The position numbers and the translations under genes are program-made. Of a stretch of 64,000 nucleotides of DNA, positions 46,588 through 55,368 are shown one piece after another. This stretch comes from Bremerella sp. P1. Its GTDB lineage: Bacteria; Planctomycetota; Planctomycetia; Pirellulales; Pirellulaceae. The stretch covers positions 5,853,814 to 5,917,813 of the forward strand of contig NZ_CP118164.1 of NCBI RefSeq assembly GCF_028748185.1, in the 5' to 3' direction. A model generated the notes under the pieces. It made no database searches, had not been told where the DNA came from, and saw nothing but the letters and a program-made list of their open reading frames with translations. How positions within the stretch are numbered: position 1 is the stretch's first letter; each line of letters starts with the position of its first letter.

Positions 46588-47865
46588 CTATTTTCCGACG
46601 CAGAATAGAGTTTCCGTGCCGCGCAACAGAAGGCAACCCGGACCGGGTACGGGCGAGGCGATCACCGATTGATGCATATCGTTCTCGCCCAGCATTTGGA
46701 AACCTTCGCGAATGTCAGCGACCAGGATGATCCCGTCTTCCCGTGGGGCGTAAAGGGTGCCACCAGCGATCAGCGACGATCCATAGTAGCGGGACCGATG
46801 TTTGGGGAAAGCGCCTTCCCAAACGGTCTTGCCGGTTGCCGGGTCGAAACAGGTGACTTTTCCTTTGTCGCCCACAAGATAGATCTTATCTTGATAGACG
46901 GCCGGCGAAGGAACAAACGTACCGATGTCGTCCCGGTCCCACAAACGATTGGTCTCAGTGACGTCTCCAGCTCCAGCGAGACGCACGCCATGCAGCCGAG
47001 GAATCCCTCGATCATTACGACCATAAGCGATCACAGCGACGTCACCGACCACGACAGGTGTGGCGATCGTGGGCCAAAGCTTGTTGCCTTCGGGGTTGAA
47101 GCCGCCGCAACTCCAGACGAGTTGTCCTGTTTTGGCGTGGTGGATCGTGAGGTGCTCACCGCCCCAGGTGAGAAGCGACTCTTCGCCTTGAAAGTCAATG
47201 ACCACCGGCGTGGAGTACCCGTGATCGCACTCCACGGGAGTTTCGTAGTTACGAGCGACTTTCCAGGCTAATTCACCCGTGGCTTTGTCAAACGCTGCCA
47301 GCCATGATTCGCCTTCGTGCATCCGGGCCATGACCACAAAATTTTGCGTTAGCACTGGCGACGTTCCGTGATCCCAAAACAGCGTGTCCGGTCCATAACG
47401 CTCGACCAAATTAGTTTTCCAGGCGGTCTTTCCTTGGAGATCGACTGCTGCCAGCGTCCCGCTCTTGAAGTAAACGAAAACATGCTCGCCGTCTGTGGTG
47501 GGTGAAGCATTACAACCCGAGCCATTGCGATGTTTGCCGGGGTTTTCACTACCGAACTGAACATTCCATAGCGACTTGCCATCAGCGTCCAGGGCAATCA
47601 GCGCGTCTTTGCCGTCTATTGGGGCGGTGACATAAATCGTGTTTTGCCAAACGATTGGCGTCGAGCAACCTTTCCCAGATAGCTCTGTTTTCCATTGCAC
47701 CTTCTCGTCGCTCCACTCGATCGGCAAACCGACAAGCGGTGAACTTCCCGTATCGTCTGGGCCACGCCATTTTGGCCAATCGGCGAGCTTCTCGGCTGAG
47801 GCGATATTTGCGGCTGGGAGAACAATAGCGAGGGCGAACAAGGCAAACAAGCGAATTGGCGGCAT
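46588..47865 (-). CDS. Secreted PQQ-binding-like beta-propeller protein
   Basis: 425 residues from ATG 47865; an upstream ATG adds 13 residues before the leader. Signal peptide MPPIRLFALFALAIVLPA to about residue 24. The mature part is an eight-bladed propeller of the PQQ/quinoprotein type, with blade phrases LADWPKWRGPDDTGSSP, DALIALDADGKSLWNVQFG, LVWSCGGFNPEG and KVTCFDPATGKTVWEGAF. The catalytic Asp/Ca site of alcohol dehydrogenases is not evident, so it is more likely a scaffold or ligand-binding protein. It is convergent with the DUF1501 gene. A truncated copy of its 5' end and upstream DNA lies at 24084-24604. Confidence 0.92.
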   Translation of the reverse strand: MPPIRLFALFALAIVLPAANIASAEKLADWPKWRGPDDTGSSPLVGLPIEWSDEKVQWKTELSGKGCSTPIVWQNTIYVTAPIDGKDALIALDADGKSLWNVQFGSENPGKHRNGSGCNASPTTDGEHVFVYFKSGTLAAVDLQGKTAWKTNLVERYGPDTLFWDHGTSPVLTQNFVVMARMHEGESWLAAFDKATGELAWKVARNYETPVECDHGYSTPVVIDFQGEESLLTWGGEHLTIHHAKTGQLVWSCGGFNPEGNKLWPTIATPVVVGDVAVIAYGRNDRGIPRLHGVRLAGAGDVTETNRLWDRDDIGTFVPSPAVYQDKIYLVGDKGKVTCFDPATGKTVWEGAFPKHRSRYYGSSLIAGGTLYAPREDGIILVADIREGFQMLGENDMHQSVIASPVPGPGCLLLRGTETLFCVGK

Positions 47866-48293
47866 GGGAAGGCTTCCGCGAGAGGAGGGAGGAAATGATC
47901 GCAACGAACGATCTGCATTTTGCCGGACGGATGGTGGCAGGTCAACGATGTGGTAATTTCGTTGGAACGCTACGAAATTGTTAAATCTATTCGATGGATT
48001 GGATCTTTAGCTTCCAATCGGTTATGGGACGTTCTTGGCGTGGCCTATTCTGCCAGCGATGGTGATCTCGCTGTGGTTGTCCTCTATTATATTTGATTGA
48101 CAATCGAACATGCGAATGGCTTCTACTAAGAGAAGATAGTGGATTTCCCCGTGTTGTCCGCCAAGCAGATCTTGGGGCAAGTGTTTAACTGCCGGCATTC
48201 AAATAAGAACAACGAAGATATTCGATCATCTGACCTGAACTTCATCTCACTCATGTAGTAAGCGACGGGATTTCGTAAGGTCTAGAAAAGGAT
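47866..48293. other. Divergent intergenic region
   Basis: About 430 bp between the PQQ-propeller gene and the potassium-channel gene. Its first ~100 bp (to 47967) are duplicated at 24501-24604 and should contain the propeller promoter. AAAGGAT before 48294 is the channel gene's ribosome binding site. Nothing else recognised. Confidence 0.55.
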
Positions 48294-49175
48294 ATGAAAT
48301 TGGGAAACGACGTCGAGAGCCGCCCTGAGAACGATGATCGCTCGTGGCGGCAGCAGGTCTATGAGATCGTCTTCGAAGCCGATACACCGGCTGGCGTACT
48401 GTTTGATGTCTTGCTGCTTGTTGCCATTTTCCTCAGCGTGATGGTGGTAATGCTCGAGAGCGTCGAGTCGATACGGGTGCAGTATGGCCCCCTATTAGTT
48501 GGTGCTGAATGGTTCTTCACGCTTCTTTTCACGGTAGAGTACGTTGTGCGGATCATCTGTGCCCGCCGTCCACTACGATACATATTCAGTTTCTACGGCA
48601 TTGTCGATCTTCTGGCGATCTTGCCGACTTATCTTATTGCACTTCCAATTACGTCCGATGCGGAGACGCAGCGGCTGACGACGATCCGGGCGTTACGCCT
48701 CTTGCGGGCGTTTCGAATCTTCAAGTTGGCTCACATGCTTTCGGAAGCAGATGCACTGCGCAACGCGATCTGGGCGGCCCGGGCCAAGGTGGCTGTGTTC
48801 CTGTCGTTCGTGGTGATTTCGGTTGTAATTGTTGGATCGGCCATGCATTTGATTGAAGGGGGCCGACTTGATGAGAACGGCCAAACGATGTCCAACGGGT
48901 TTGACTCTATTCCCGAGAGCATGTACTGGGCGGTTGTAACGATGACGACCGTCGGCTATGGCGACGTCTCTCCGACGACCGCGTTGGGGAAAGCGCTCGC
49001 GGCGTGCATGATGCTGCTGGGCTATTGCATGATTATCGTACCGACGAGCATAGTTTCTGCGGAATTCGCCCAGGCCGCCAGGAAGAATCTGACGACGCGG
49101 GTCTGCGAAAACTGCATGGCCGAAGGGCACGAAGCAGATGCCCGCTACTGCAAATATTGCGGAACGATGCTTTGA
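48294..49175 (+). CDS. Potassium-channel-like ion transporter with C-terminal zinc ribbon
   Basis: 293 residues. Six transmembrane segments in a voltage-gated channel layout: S1 ~38-58, S2 ~75-95, S3 ~103-120. S4 has regularly spaced arginines in TIRALRLLRAFRIFKLAHML (near 130-148). S5 ~165-185 and S6 ~235-258 follow. The selectivity filter T-V-G-Y-G-D (near 217-222) is that of K+ channels. The last 25 residues form a zinc ribbon, CENCMAEGHEADARYCKYCG, which is not a usual part of Kv proteins and may bind metal or a partner in the cytoplasm. It should pass K+ in response to voltage. No operon partner. Confidence 0.92.
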   Translation: MKLGNDVESRPENDDRSWRQQVYEIVFEADTPAGVLFDVLLLVAIFLSVMVVMLESVESIRVQYGPLLVGAEWFFTLLFTVEYVVRIICARRPLRYIFSFYGIVDLLAILPTYLIALPITSDAETQRLTTIRALRLLRAFRIFKLAHMLSEADALRNAIWAARAKVAVFLSFVVISVVIVGSAMHLIEGGRLDENGQTMSNGFDSIPESMYWAVVTMTTVGYGDVSPTTALGKALAACMMLLGYCMIIVPTSIVSAEFAQAARKNLTTRVCENCMAEGHEADARYCKYCGTML

Positions 49176-49651
49176 AACCGTTATCTGTCATCGTGAATCG
49201 AGTTGTCTGGGGATAACTGGGCAATGGGTTTCTGACGAGGGTCAGTAAGAAGCCCAATTTCAGCAAAAGCTTATCCAGTTGGGGTTTATCTCGACGCAGT
49301 TTCTATCCAACGCGTCTCTCGGCTTTTGCATGGCTCTTTGGTCTCACCTATTCAATTTCCTCTGGACGGTCAGCAGCAGATCGGTTTGAATCGTATTTGC
49401 ATAATCTTTGCAAAACGAGCGGGTTAGAGAAAGGCCTGTGATGTAGGCATTGCCAATGGCAAAGAGGACGCTCCTATGTCTCAGGTGTTCAACTACCCAA
49501 TTTCGCCATGATTACTGGTAAGATCGTCTTCGTTATTCAAACGGTCCATAACCGTCTCGTTTTCCCGCGACCCACTTCGATGACCTTACCGGAACGATGC
49601 TGCTCACATCGAAGCTTTACCTCATTCCCGTTAACACCTTGGATCTCTCTG
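49176..49651. other. Intergenic region before the S9 peptidase
   Basis: About 475 bp between co-directional genes. An in-frame upstream ATG at 49508 extends the peptidase frame, but the stretch it encodes looks like untranslated DNA. No terminator or promoter was confidently recognised. Confidence 0.5.
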
Positions 49652-51697
49652 ATGAACAACACATTGATCGCTGCATTCGCGTTAACTCTGTTGGCCTGTT
49701 GCATGCAATCTAACTTTGGCCTTTCTGCGGCGAATGCAGCCGAAACGCCGTTATTGGATCGGGAGCTCTTTTTTGGCAATCCGCAGATTGCGGGCGGTCA
49801 ATTGAGTCCCGACGGCAAGTTCATTTCGTTCATGAAACCGTATAAGGGAATCATGAACGTTTGGGTAAAGGAGTTCGCGGAGCCATTCGATAAGGCTCGC
49901 CCGTTGACTGATAGTAAGCGGCCTTTGTATGGGTACACCTGGACTGAAGATGGCAAGTACATCCTGTTCGTGAAAGACTCGGGCGGCGACGAGAATATGA
50001 ATCTGTTCGCCGTTGATCCGAATGAGAAACCGGAGGCCGATAAAGAAACGCCGAACTCACGCAACCTGACGCCGATGAAAGATGTCACCGCGCGAATCAT
50101 GCACGCCAGTCAGAACAATCCCGACCTCCTTTGGGTGGGGCTGAATGACCGAGATAAGGCTTGGCACGATCTTTATCAACTTGAGATTTCGTCGGGTAAA
50201 TTGACGTTGGTATATCAAAACGAGGAACGCATCACCGGTTACGAATTTGACTGGGACGACAACCTTCGCTTGCTCAGTCGAACTGACCCTGCGGGCAATA
50301 CGACACTGCTGCGAAAAGACGGCGACGACCTGGTACCAATTTACGAAACTCTGGTCACGGAGAATGCAGGCGTCCAAGGTTGGGATCCCCAGAATAAGAA
50401 CATCTACTTGGTTACCAACAAAGGTGACCTCGACTTGATGACTCTGTTTAAGATGAATCCCGAAACGAAGGAACAGGAACTGTTGGAGAGTGATCCCAAG
50501 CAGACCGTTGACTTCGGCGGATTACGGTTGGATCGCAACACCCGCGAAATCATCTCCACTTCGTATACCGACGATAAGACTGAGTATTACTGGCGGGACA
50601 CAACCTGGGAATCCAACTACAAGTTTTTACAAGAGCGATTTCCCGGACGTGAGATCGCCTTCCAAAGTGCGACCAATGACTACAGCAAATTCTTGATCGC
50701 CGTACACGGCGACAAGTACGCGGCTGAAGCGTGGTACTTCGACGCAAAAACACATGAACTCATTCATCAGTACACACCGCGACCCGAACTCAAAAAGGTC
50801 GAAGAGTATCTCGCACCGATGACTTCGATTCGCTACACCAGCAGTGACGGATTGGAGATTCCGGCGTATCTGACCCTTCCCACTGGCGTAGAACCAAAGA
50901 ACTTGCCAGTTGTTGTACTGGTACACGGTGGCCCAAAAGGTCCTCGCGATTCCTGGGGATACAACTCGCAGGTTCAGTTCCTTGCCAACCGTGGCTACGC
51001 GGTACTGCAGCCAAACTTTCGTGCCAGTGGCGGCTACGGCAAGAAGTTTCTCAATGCGGGTGACCTGCAATGGGGCAAGTTGATGCAGGACGACATCACC
51101 TGGGGTGTGAAATACTTGATCGATAAAGGCATCGCGGATAAGGATCGCGTGGCCATCATGGGCGGTAGCTACGGCGGGTACGCGACTTTGGCAGGGCTCG
51201 CGTTCACCCCTGAGCTTTACGCCTGCGGCGTCGATATTGTTGGGCCGAGCAATATCTTCACGTTGCTCGATTCGATTCCTCCCTACTGGGAAGCGGGACG
51301 TGCCTTCCTGTATGGCATGGTGGGTGATCCTGCCACCGAAGAAGGAAAACAACGAATCAAAGAAGCAAGTCCTCTCTTCAGTGCTGATAAGATTTCAAGG
51401 CCACTATTGATTGTCCAGGGAGCGAACGATCCGAGAGTGAAACAGGCCGAAGCGGATCAGATCGCGATTGCACTTCGCGATCGAGGCCACGAGGTCATGT
51501 ACTTATTGGCGGATGATGAGGGTCACGGCTTCGCTAAGCCTGTGAACCGCATGGCGATGTACGCCGCGATTGAGGCCTTCCTTGCTGATCAAATCGGCGG
51601 ACGATTTCAAGAAGAGATGCCAGCCGATGTTGCGAACCGACTCAAGGAACTCCATGTAGACGTGACGAAGGTGACGTTTGAAGCTGACGAGGAGTGA
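49652..51697 (+). CDS. Secreted S9-family prolyl oligopeptidase
   Basis: 681 residues from ATG 49652, which begins a signal peptide ([21 protein letters not shown]) of lipoprotein-like or Sec type. Residues ~45-400 form the beta-propeller that restricts access to the site. The alpha/beta-hydrolase domain (~410-670) carries Ser506 in GGSYGGYA, Asp593 in ANDPRVK and His625 in DEGHGF, a complete triad. [13 protein letters not shown] supplies the oxyanion region. It cleaves short peptides, often after proline or as an acylaminoacyl/dipeptidyl peptidase; specificity is not readable. It is a stand-alone gene. The terminator-like repeat lies 74 bp after its stop. Confidence 0.95.
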   Translation: MNNTLIAAFALTLLACCMQSNFGLSAANAAETPLLDRELFFGNPQIAGGQLSPDGKFISFMKPYKGIMNVWVKEFAEPFDKARPLTDSKRPLYGYTWTEDGKYILFVKDSGGDENMNLFAVDPNEKPEADKETPNSRNLTPMKDVTARIMHASQNNPDLLWVGLNDRDKAWHDLYQLEISSGKLTLVYQNEERITGYEFDWDDNLRLLSRTDPAGNTTLLRKDGDDLVPIYETLVTENAGVQGWDPQNKNIYLVTNKGDLDLMTLFKMNPETKEQELLESDPKQTVDFGGLRLDRNTREIISTSYTDDKTEYYWRDTTWESNYKFLQERFPGREIAFQSATNDYSKFLIAVHGDKYAAEAWYFDAKTHELIHQYTPRPELKKVEEYLAPMTSIRYTSSDGLEIPAYLTLPTGVEPKNLPVVVLVHGGPKGPRDSWGYNSQVQFLANRGYAVLQPNFRASGGYGKKFLNAGDLQWGKLMQDDITWGVKYLIDKGIADKDRVAIMGGSYGGYATLAGLAFTPELYACGVDIVGPSNIFTLLDSIPPYWEAGRAFLYGMVGDPATEEGKQRIKEASPLFSADKISRPLLIVQGANDPRVKQAEADQIAIALRDRGHEVMYLLADDEGHGFAKPVNRMAMYAAIEAFLADQIGGRFQEEMPADVANRLKELHVDVTKVTFEADEE

Positions 51698-52272
51698 GAT
51701 TAGTTTAGCCACGCTACGTTCCTAGCTTCACGCGGACTCCCTTTTTGGTCCGAAGACGGTCATTCTCGTTCCACTTAAACCCTGGTTTAGCAAATAAAGC
51801 TTAACCAGGGTTTTTTCGTGGGCGCGTCAAGAGACTGATTGAAGTGCGTCGATTGTTCCCATAAACACGCACCCACTCTCTTTTGACGTTGTCTTACCAA
51901 TTCGGCTGAGCCACTACTGCTGGGCCGATTTAGGTGTTGAGTTCGGTTGGGGCGAGGAGGATGTAAACCGGCCTTCATTTCATCGTCAGATTTGATTAGC
52001 AGACCAAAATCCATATTTCGTCTGCTTCTAAAATCAGATCTCAGCCGCGTGAATTCGTTGAATTAGCTTTCGCTGAATGCATGGCTGCTTGAATGGTGAT
52101 GTCATATTCCTAGAAGTCCATTTAAGCACGAGAAAATCATCCCGCATATCCGCGAAACTATCGCTTCGTCAAGGTAACTCTCCTCGACGTGCAGGGCCGA
52201 GAATAAGGCGTTCGAGATGCTCTGGAGTACCGTAGATTTTGGAGTATATTGACGGTAAGGGGGGTGACTATC
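51698..52272. other. Intergenic region with terminator repeat
   Basis: About 575 bp. It holds the hairpin at 51771-51820 and, upstream of it, a small stem CGGAC/GTCCG (51732-51751). The remainder has no recognisable gene, apart from an AGGGGGG ribosome binding region before 52273. Confidence 0.55.
51771..51820 (+). terminator. Strong intrinsic terminator, also direct-repeat copy 2
   Basis: AAACCCTGGTT and AACCAGGGTTT form an 11-bp stem around a ~14-base loop, followed by six Ts in all: a near-perfect Rho-independent terminator. The whole ~50 bp matches 10644-10692. It may end the S9-peptidase transcript, although its sequence resembles a tRNA-Val downstream region. Confidence 0.8.
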
Positions 52273-53952
52273 ATGCGTGAAGTCATTCGACGAATCTTGA
52301 CGGCCGTTTGCCTTTATGGCGGGATTACCTTGTGCCTGATCCAGGGTAGCGATCTTTACCGGGTCTCACCGGTTGACTGGCACCACGAGGTCGAAGCCAA
52401 GCGGCAGCAATCTCGGCAAATCACGGGGATGATGTCTGCCTACTTGGGCAGCGAGACGGTTGAAGGGGTCGATCTGGCCGAGAATACCCGTGGAACCCTC
52501 GCGGAATTCATTGCTGACGAAACGGAGGGGAGGCTCATCATCGTTTCCAGTCACGATTGGGAAGGGCTGTGGAATGATGTGGCAGCGACCGCTGCGGACA
52601 ACGCTCCTTCCCCCGCCTGGGCTGCTTGCCGTGGTGGCGAAGACTGCCGTGGATGTGTCTACCTCAGGCAGTCGGCCGAGCCTCTGGCTCAGTTGGCTGA
52701 CAAATGGCCCGCAGAATTCGTGCAAAGTTACGTGCGGATCGATCCGGTCGAGACAATCGCCCAGCCGCGTTATCTAGACGTCGTTCAAGTCAGCCCCAGC
52801 GATCTAGTCCGCTGTGCTCCTTTGCATATTGCTTACCCATATCGCACCTACGGCGCCGGCATGCTGATATTTGGGCTGCTATTTTACATTGGGTTTCCCC
52901 GTTGTCCGCGGCCGGAAGGGGCGGCCATGTTCTACGAGGCCCGCGCCGCTGGCTGGCTGCCTGACCTGCTAGCCGCCTTCGGTTCGGGCATGTTCTTTGG
53001 TCTGCCATTCCTGATCGCCAGCGATTCGGGGGGCTTTCCACTGATACTCGACTGGCTGCCGATCACCATAGTGATGTGGGGCATAGCAGTTCTTTTCGCT
53101 TCGATGTTCGTCATGACCACTTGGTACCAGACACGACGCGTGACGTGGGACGAGCACGGTGCATGGATTGAAACTTGGGGCCGCCAGCCAACGTACGTGA
53201 CGGCCGCCGAAATCGAAACTGTGGGGCCCCACTTGCTACAGGCACCCACCTGGCTGAAGACCTTGGCATGGATCATCACTATTTTCAACTGGCGGGCCGG
53301 ATCGTCGGCGATCCTGTTGGAACAGTCTGATCCCGGCTTCTCGATTGCCACGAAACAGGGGCACTCCTTCAATTTCACCGGGGCAGGGCTGTTCGGGGCC
53401 CGGTCGTTCCTGGCTTGGCTCGATACCCACCAGATACCAGTTGATCCGTTGGCCCGCGACAGGATGCAATCCAGCGCCGATTACAAACCGAGCCGCATAG
53501 GTTGGATCGTCGCCGTTATTTTCGCCGTGTTGGCTGTGGCATTCCTTGTCCCACCGCTTTGGAGGACAGCTGTCGAGGCAATGCCGCAGACCGAACCAGA
53601 ATTCCGCCAGGGCTCGTTTGCCCCGTTCCAGGAAACCCCGTCGCCGGTAGCCGGCGATCCTATCGATACAAAGTCGGCTGAGAGGCAGGAAATCGCGGTC
53701 CCCCTGAACATTCCCACGGTCGAAACAATCGTCACGTCAGAGATGCTCGCTCAAGAACAGGCCATCGTTGAGAAGATGGAACAGAAGAGGAATGAACTGA
53801 AGACGCTCCAGTCGGAGATTGGGACTATCAGTAACCCGAATACTGAGGCGATCGAGAAAGTTATGCAGATAATGAGTGAGTTGGAACAACTTCAGGCGGA
53901 GTTTGACGATGTGCGCAGCGGTAAACCAACGGCAAACGGTAACGAGCCCTGA
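52273..53952 (+). CDS. Membrane protein of unknown function with Cys cluster and coiled-coil tail
   Basis: 559 residues from ATG 52273; a TTG start 24 bp earlier is less likely. A first hydrophobic helix (~8-25) is followed by a soluble stretch with a cysteine cluster ACRGGEDCRGCVYL (~120-133). Two or three helices follow at ~190-270 (MLIFGLLFYIGF, GMFFGLPFLIASD, ITIVMWGIAVLFASMFVM). A domain with WDEHGAWIETWG resembles membrane-proximal PH-like folds. Another helix lies at ~415-435, and the C-terminal tail (~495-550) is a coiled coil with repeated Glu/Lys/Leu (EKMEQKRNELKTLQSEIG). The family is not recognised. It is convergent with the DUF1552 gene and has no partner. Confidence 0.8.
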   Translation: MREVIRRILTAVCLYGGITLCLIQGSDLYRVSPVDWHHEVEAKRQQSRQITGMMSAYLGSETVEGVDLAENTRGTLAEFIADETEGRLIIVSSHDWEGLWNDVAATAADNAPSPAWAACRGGEDCRGCVYLRQSAEPLAQLADKWPAEFVQSYVRIDPVETIAQPRYLDVVQVSPSDLVRCAPLHIAYPYRTYGAGMLIFGLLFYIGFPRCPRPEGAAMFYEARAAGWLPDLLAAFGSGMFFGLPFLIASDSGGFPLILDWLPITIVMWGIAVLFASMFVMTTWYQTRRVTWDEHGAWIETWGRQPTYVTAAEIETVGPHLLQAPTWLKTLAWIITIFNWRAGSSAILLEQSDPGFSIATKQGHSFNFTGAGLFGARSFLAWLDTHQIPVDPLARDRMQSSADYKPSRIGWIVAVIFAVLAVAFLVPPLWRTAVEAMPQTEPEFRQGSFAPFQETPSPVAGDPIDTKSAERQEIAVPLNIPTVETIVTSEMLAQEQAIVEKMEQKRNELKTLQSEIGTISNPNTEAIEKVMQIMSELEQLQAEFDDVRSGKPTANGNEP

Positions 53953-53989
53953 ACCCCAGCGTAGTGTACGACAAGTGCCAGGAATCGTA

Positions 53990-55324
53990 TCAGCTAAGTA
54001 CTTCCGACATTTCGCCCGTGCTATCGGCGAAGGTATCGACAGGAACATTCAGACGGTCGAGCATTGTTACGAATAGGTTCGCAAGCGGAGTCTTCTCTTC
54101 GAATCGCAGATATTGACCATGCTTGAGTCCCAATCCACGTCCACCGGCAAGCAGCAGTGGATAGTTGCGATTCGAATGTGTCTTGCTGTTACTACTTCCG
54201 TAGAAAATCATTGTCCGGTCGAGGAGCGAGGCGTCTCCTTCTTGCGTTTCGGATAGGCGGTAGAGAAAACGAGCTAATTGCTCGGCAAGAAATTGATCGA
54301 ACCGCCCAAGGCGTTCGGCACCTCCCTTTTTGCCGGCACCGTGGGCGAGGCCGTGCCAGTTTCCTGACAGGCCGATGCAGGCAGGAAAGGCATTGGCAAC
54401 GGTCGTCGCACCGGCGACTTGTCCGAGCATGAACGTCGCCAGACGCGTGGAGTCAGTTTGCAGGGCCAGGAAGATCAGATCGTACATAGCCTTTAAGTAT
54501 TCGCGAGGCGCATTCGTATCGACCGACTGATCGATGGCATCGGTATCCACTTTCGGCTTCGGTATGTCGAGCCACTTCTGCGATTGTTCTACTCGCTGTT
54601 CGGTCGCGCGAACCGACGCGAGATAATCGTCGAGCTTTTGTTGGTCTTGCTTCCCTAATTGTCTTTTAAGTGACCGCGAATGCTCCAGCACCAGATCCAG
54701 CATGCTTGCTGTGTTCTCGGATTTCTGTCGAGCTTTAGATGCCTCTCCATCCTCCTTCCCGAACAAGCGCTGAAAGATGTGTTTCGGACTGGAAAGCGCC
54801 GGCAACGGGCGACCATCGGCGGAAAACGACAATGTTGTTGACCGAGTTGGTTCCCCGACACCACCATCACTGGACATGGTAAGGGACGAAAAGCGGGTTT
54901 CGCTTCCGATCGATTGGGCCGCGTATTGATCAAGTGAAATACTGTTGACGAGTTGACTACCGGCTAAATCCGAACCGGTTAGGAACGTGTCGCCTGTATC
55001 GTGGCCGCCGAGCTTTCGCCCGTTGGGATGGGAAAGCCCACCGAGGATTGTCACCTCATCGCGCAGTGGCTCTAGCGATTTCAACGGATTCGTTAGCTGG
55101 TAGTCCCTTCCTTCACCCGTGGGAAACCAGCCCCATTGCCGCTCCTCGCTATTGTCGGCAGGCATCGCGACACCGAAAGGAAAGAATACACAACACATCC
55201 GCCGCGGTGGCTCTGCATTTTTAGCGGCCCCATGTAGCATTCCTTCGAACAACGGCAAGGCCAGAGATGCGCCAACACCTTTGAGACACGTGCGACGATC
55301 AAGCTTCCAGGATGGCTGCGACAT
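53990..55324 (-). CDS. DUF1552 exported protein
   Basis: 444 residues. The N-terminus LDRRTCLKGVGASLALPLFE is a twin-arginine leader. DUF1552 blocks are CVFFPFGVAM near 45, LGGLSHPNGRKLGGHDTGDTF near 95 (in two parts), LDLVLEHSRSLKRQLGKQDQ near 208, and YGSSNSKTHSNRNYPLLLAG near 375. DUF1552 shares the alkaline-phosphatase-like fold idea with DUF1501, but no reaction is known. It lies 44 bp after the DUF1592-type cytochrome gene on the same strand and is its usual planctomycete partner. Function unknown; family assignment firm. Confidence 0.92.
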   Translation of the reverse strand: MSQPSWKLDRRTCLKGVGASLALPLFEGMLHGAAKNAEPPRRMCCVFFPFGVAMPADNSEERQWGWFPTGEGRDYQLTNPLKSLEPLRDEVTILGGLSHPNGRKLGGHDTGDTFLTGSDLAGSQLVNSISLDQYAAQSIGSETRFSSLTMSSDGGVGEPTRSTTLSFSADGRPLPALSSPKHIFQRLFGKEDGEASKARQKSENTASMLDLVLEHSRSLKRQLGKQDQQKLDDYLASVRATEQRVEQSQKWLDIPKPKVDTDAIDQSVDTNAPREYLKAMYDLIFLALQTDSTRLATFMLGQVAGATTVANAFPACIGLSGNWHGLAHGAGKKGGAERLGRFDQFLAEQLARFLYRLSETQEGDASLLDRTMIFYGSSNSKTHSNRNYPLLLAGGRGLGLKHGQYLRFEEKTPLANLFVTMLDRLNVPVDTFADSTGEMSEVLS

Positions 55325-55368
55325 AATTGTTGCTTCTTTTCAAGGCTTGTTTGCTTGTGAAAATGCCA

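Noticed and set aside
51700-51775. A tRNA or tRNA fragment upstream of the second terminator repeat
   Set aside because: Only CCACTTAAAC is shared with the first copy; no T-arm or anticodon arm can be folded here.
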